Origin: Hydractinia symbiolongicarpus
Lineage: Eukaryota; Cnidaria; Hydrozoa; Anthoathecata; Hydractiniidae
Assembly (NCBI RefSeq): GCF_029227915.1
Contig: NC_079886.1
Location: 4,402,001 to 4,466,000, forward strand
DNA: 64,000 nt
Reading direction: 5' to 3'
How positions within the stretch are numbered: position 1 is the first letter of the stretch; every line of letters begins with the position of its first letter. The notes under the pieces were generated by a model. That model did not search any database, was not told the origin of the DNA, and saw nothing but the letters and a program-made list of their open reading frames with translations. Shown in pieces: positions 60,769-64,000 of the stretch. The translations under genes were made by a program, and so were the position numbers.

Positions 60769-62618
60769 TTAGTCCATACTACTATAGCAAATACGGACAA
60801 GATGTTTCTGACATGTACTATTACCGCACGATTGACATAACGATTTTTGACTTAGTAATTTGTCTTGAGTTACACCATGTTCCATCCCTTCAATACAAAT
60901 TTTGCATCTTCTTCTCCTTTCACCTACGGCGGGAAATCTAGCATTAACCGGTGTTGGGGTCACGGCATTCGGGATACCCATTGATGCAAGTGTCAATGCA
61001 ATTTTCTGTTTGATGCCTGGCTTTAGGTTTGCCGGATCACGTTGCTTAATGAAAGGACCAACAAGACCGAAAACAAGGGACATTTCAAAATCAAAAGAAT
61101 CCTGTTTCAAAGGATCAATTTTATTATTCAGCGCGAATAAAGTAGATGAATTTACACGTGCCATGTCGAGAATGTATGCGAATGCTACCATTGACCATTT
61201 TCGCGATTTGAATTTGCTGGTGTAAAACCTCATCCGTTGGTCAACTATATCTGTCCCACCTTTGGTAAAATCATAAAGCTTGTACAGCATAGCTTTGTTC
61301 TTCCCATCGTCAATAGTGGTGCCAAGAAAGGGTCTGTAGGTAGAAAGGATCATTACATTCTTTTTTTTTTGTCGAGGTACTAACAACATCCGAACCCAAG
61401 ATGAGATCGTTCTTGTCATCCCAATAAAATTTAGTCGAAAGGACTTCCCGCTTATCAACATTTTTGATATCCTTCGGTAAACCCCTTCTGTTTGCAATCA
61501 GGGTACCAATGCAAGTCACATGTTTTTCAGTGAGAAGCCATGTCGCAAGGGTAAATGTTGTGTAAAGGCGATCAAATGAGATGTTTTTACCTTCGAGCTT
61601 TTGATTGCTGTCAAGTCGATTGATCAGATACGTGGTTAAAATTTTCTGTACCTGGACGGTAAAATTCACCATCTCCAGCTTGTGGTTTGCCTGCATATGG
61701 TGTAGTTACATATGTATACGGGTAGCGAGCAGAATTCAACGACTTGAAAAGTAGCCCGTACTTTGCAGGTTTATTTGGATTGTACTGTTTAAAGGCGACC
61801 TGGCTTCGCATAGGATACAGAGTTTCATCCAAGGACAAAAAGTCTGTTGCCTTCATAGATGTCATGCATTGCTCGTTGAACATTTCAAAAAGTTCTCGTG
61901 CAGCCGCAAAGCGATCTTGTTTCCAGCGTTCCGCACGTGTAGATTCGTCATCAAAACAAAAACACCGTAAAAGAAAAAAGAATCGGTTACGTGACATGGT
62001 TGCAGCAAATATTGGTGGTCCATATTTATCCGAAAAGAGCTTTAGGAGTGAGAAATTATTGAGGCTGAAAAGTCCCCTATACAACATCAATCCGACAAAA
62101 GCTTGAATCTCGTCGATTATCGTGATTTTCATAAACGACTGCAATTTTTCTTCCGAAAGCGATGCACGTAAGTTATTAATTTTTCTGTTAGTATTTTCTA
62201 GTATTAGTTCAAACATTTCTTTGGTAAAAAACATGTGAAATGCATCAATAGGTTCACAAGTATTTCTAGCGCCCTGGGCACTGGACCTGGTTTGTCTTTT
62301 ATAACGTCAGCCCTTCTTTGTCGACCGATATTGTCTGGTTTCTGGTTTGAAAAGTTATATATAAGTGTTTTCTTTTTATCCTGTTTATTTTCAATGATCC
62401 CTTTCATTTTTTTACCTTTTCAGGAATATTCATTGGCTGGTAGCTGGACTCATCTAGAGCAGATTCTATGGAATGGACTTTTCTTTGATAAGTTAGCATT
62501 CTTTTTGGGTAACGTGGGTTGGGGTTGAGTTCTTCATCAATATCGCTGGCGTTGTTCTGTACTACCATATTTTGCTCCTCATCAGACTCACCATGATCTT
62601 CCTCAGGAATTTGTAAGT

Positions 62619-63095
<477 letters not shown>

Positions 63096-63225
63096 CTTCA
63101 TTCTCATTTCCATTTAGATCATTTAGATCATTTTCATCATCAGTGTCGTCTGCGTCTTCATCGTTGTAGACAAATTGCAGGATGTCGTTTACTGCATCTT
63201 GAGCAGATATTTTTTGCCGTTTCAT

Positions 63226-63583
63226 TATTATAATTTATTACTGAAATTGTAATGAATATATATAAAAACAGTTAGAAATATATTAGAAAGAGTCACGGAA
63301 ACATTGGAAGAGCATATGCTTAATATTTTTGTGAAGATTTTGTATGTAGGAGTCGCCCGAAAACAACAAAAATCTTCAAAAAATTTAATTTCTGACCGGT
63401 CATGACAAACCGTTAAAATTAGCAGCATTTTTTATTTTAATTCTTTTTTTTTACCAGAAACCGGTTCTAAATATAAAAAAAATAGAAGTCAGGCGGTTTC
63501 ACATTGAACGGTGCCCTCAAAAAATAATGGCGGCTTTTTAAAAACAATATGTGCTGCAACAGCGCGGCACTGTATGAATAGGG
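63226..63583. other. Noncoding right part of the piggyBac element, probable transposase promoter
   Basis: The 358 A/T-rich bases lie upstream of the minus-strand transposase start and include the right terminal repeat (63568-63583) fused to the inner motif (down to about 63550). TATA-like runs are present (for example ATATATATTC read on the minus strand near 63255), but the promoter is not resolved. Confidence 0.4.
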
Positions 63584-64000
63584 TTAACAGTGAAACGATT
63601 GACTGTGGGACTTAATTGAACTGATTTTGGACTTTAACTTCATAAATGTGATAATTGAGACAATTGGACTCCATGAAATAACATTCTTCTTAAATTGGCA
63701 TGATTGACGGAACTCAGCGATTACACTGGGCGCTGTGGTACCAATCCTAGCCGCTATCGCTCGCCGAAGAAGTTGAGACATTTTCAAAAACTAAATTTCA
63801 TTGACTTTCTAACGGTATCAGTCCGTTTCAGTTACAACGCTTGGGTCACATTTTCGTGCCAACATGTATTTAGCGATATTTTTCTCATATTACTAGGTTG
63901 CATCGCTTTTAACACTGAAACGATTGACTGTGGGACATACTTGAACTGATTTTGGACTTTAACTTTATAAATGTGATAATTGAGACAATTGGGCTCCACG
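63584..64000 (+). repeat. Satellite array continues after the piggyBac element
   Basis: The interrupted monomer resumes at TTAACAGTGAAACG and the array runs to the window edge. The first monomer is shortened: at about 63734-63741 CTGTGGTA is followed directly by CCAATCC, skipping the usual GCGCTTCATTTAAAA...TTTTTTACTGTGGTA segment of about 48 bases. Confidence 0.95.

Noticed and set aside
60902-62528. Plus-strand frames of 97-120 codons inside the piggyBac element
   Set aside because: They are opposite the transposase coding sequence, which explains their openness.

Overview
The window comes from an animal nuclear genome, most likely a marine invertebrate. The Polinton gene set, with a SAP-linker-PolB arrangement and two small two-membrane-segment proteins, reminds me most of cnidarian elements, but species and phylum cannot be fixed from sequence alone. 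It holds three kinds of DNA: the right-hand part of a Polinton/Maverick-type element (about 1-9956), a very long tandem satellite (9957-64000), and a decayed piggyBac transposon (60027-63583) inserted inside that satellite.

Polinton part. From left to right: a C-terminal fragment of an unknown tail-anchored-like protein (+), a 424-residue coiled-coil/membrane protein (-), two paralogous small membrane proteins (+, +), a retroviral-type DDE integrase (-), a small SAP-like protein (+), a protein with two tandem SAP-like modules (+), a third SAP-like module closed by a TAG stop, and a large protein-primed DNA polymerase B (+). Integrase and PolB are the enzymes expected for integration and replication of such an element; the small SAP-like proteins are candidate DNA-binding partners and the membrane proteins candidate virion or membrane-acting components (inference). 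Capsid, packaging ATPase and protease genes are not in the window and, if present, lie to the left of base 1. Perfect or near-perfect stem-loops sit in both convergent intergenic regions and just after two of the SAP-like genes, which looks like a shared 3'-end signal. The region 4.0-5.8 kb has been heavily reworked by local duplication: SAP modules, linkers, stem-loops, TATA-bearing leaders and two minisatellites are copied.

Satellite. From about 9957 the DNA is a head-to-tail array with a monomer of about 373 bp, roughly 134 copies up to 60026, resuming after the piggyBac element. No gene is convincing in it. It is organised into higher-order repeats: dimers of about 748 bp, a 5-mer of 1866 bp, a 10-mer of 3730 bp, and nested, reshuffled blocks between 35 and 51 kb. 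Several junctions show microhomology or slippage.

piggyBac part. A 3557-bp element with TTAA on both sides and near-identical terminal inverted repeats interrupts one monomer exactly at its TTAA. Its minus-strand transposase has a likely phase-1 intron that contains a pure (AT)154 tract, and at least four frame breaks, so it is a pseudogene.
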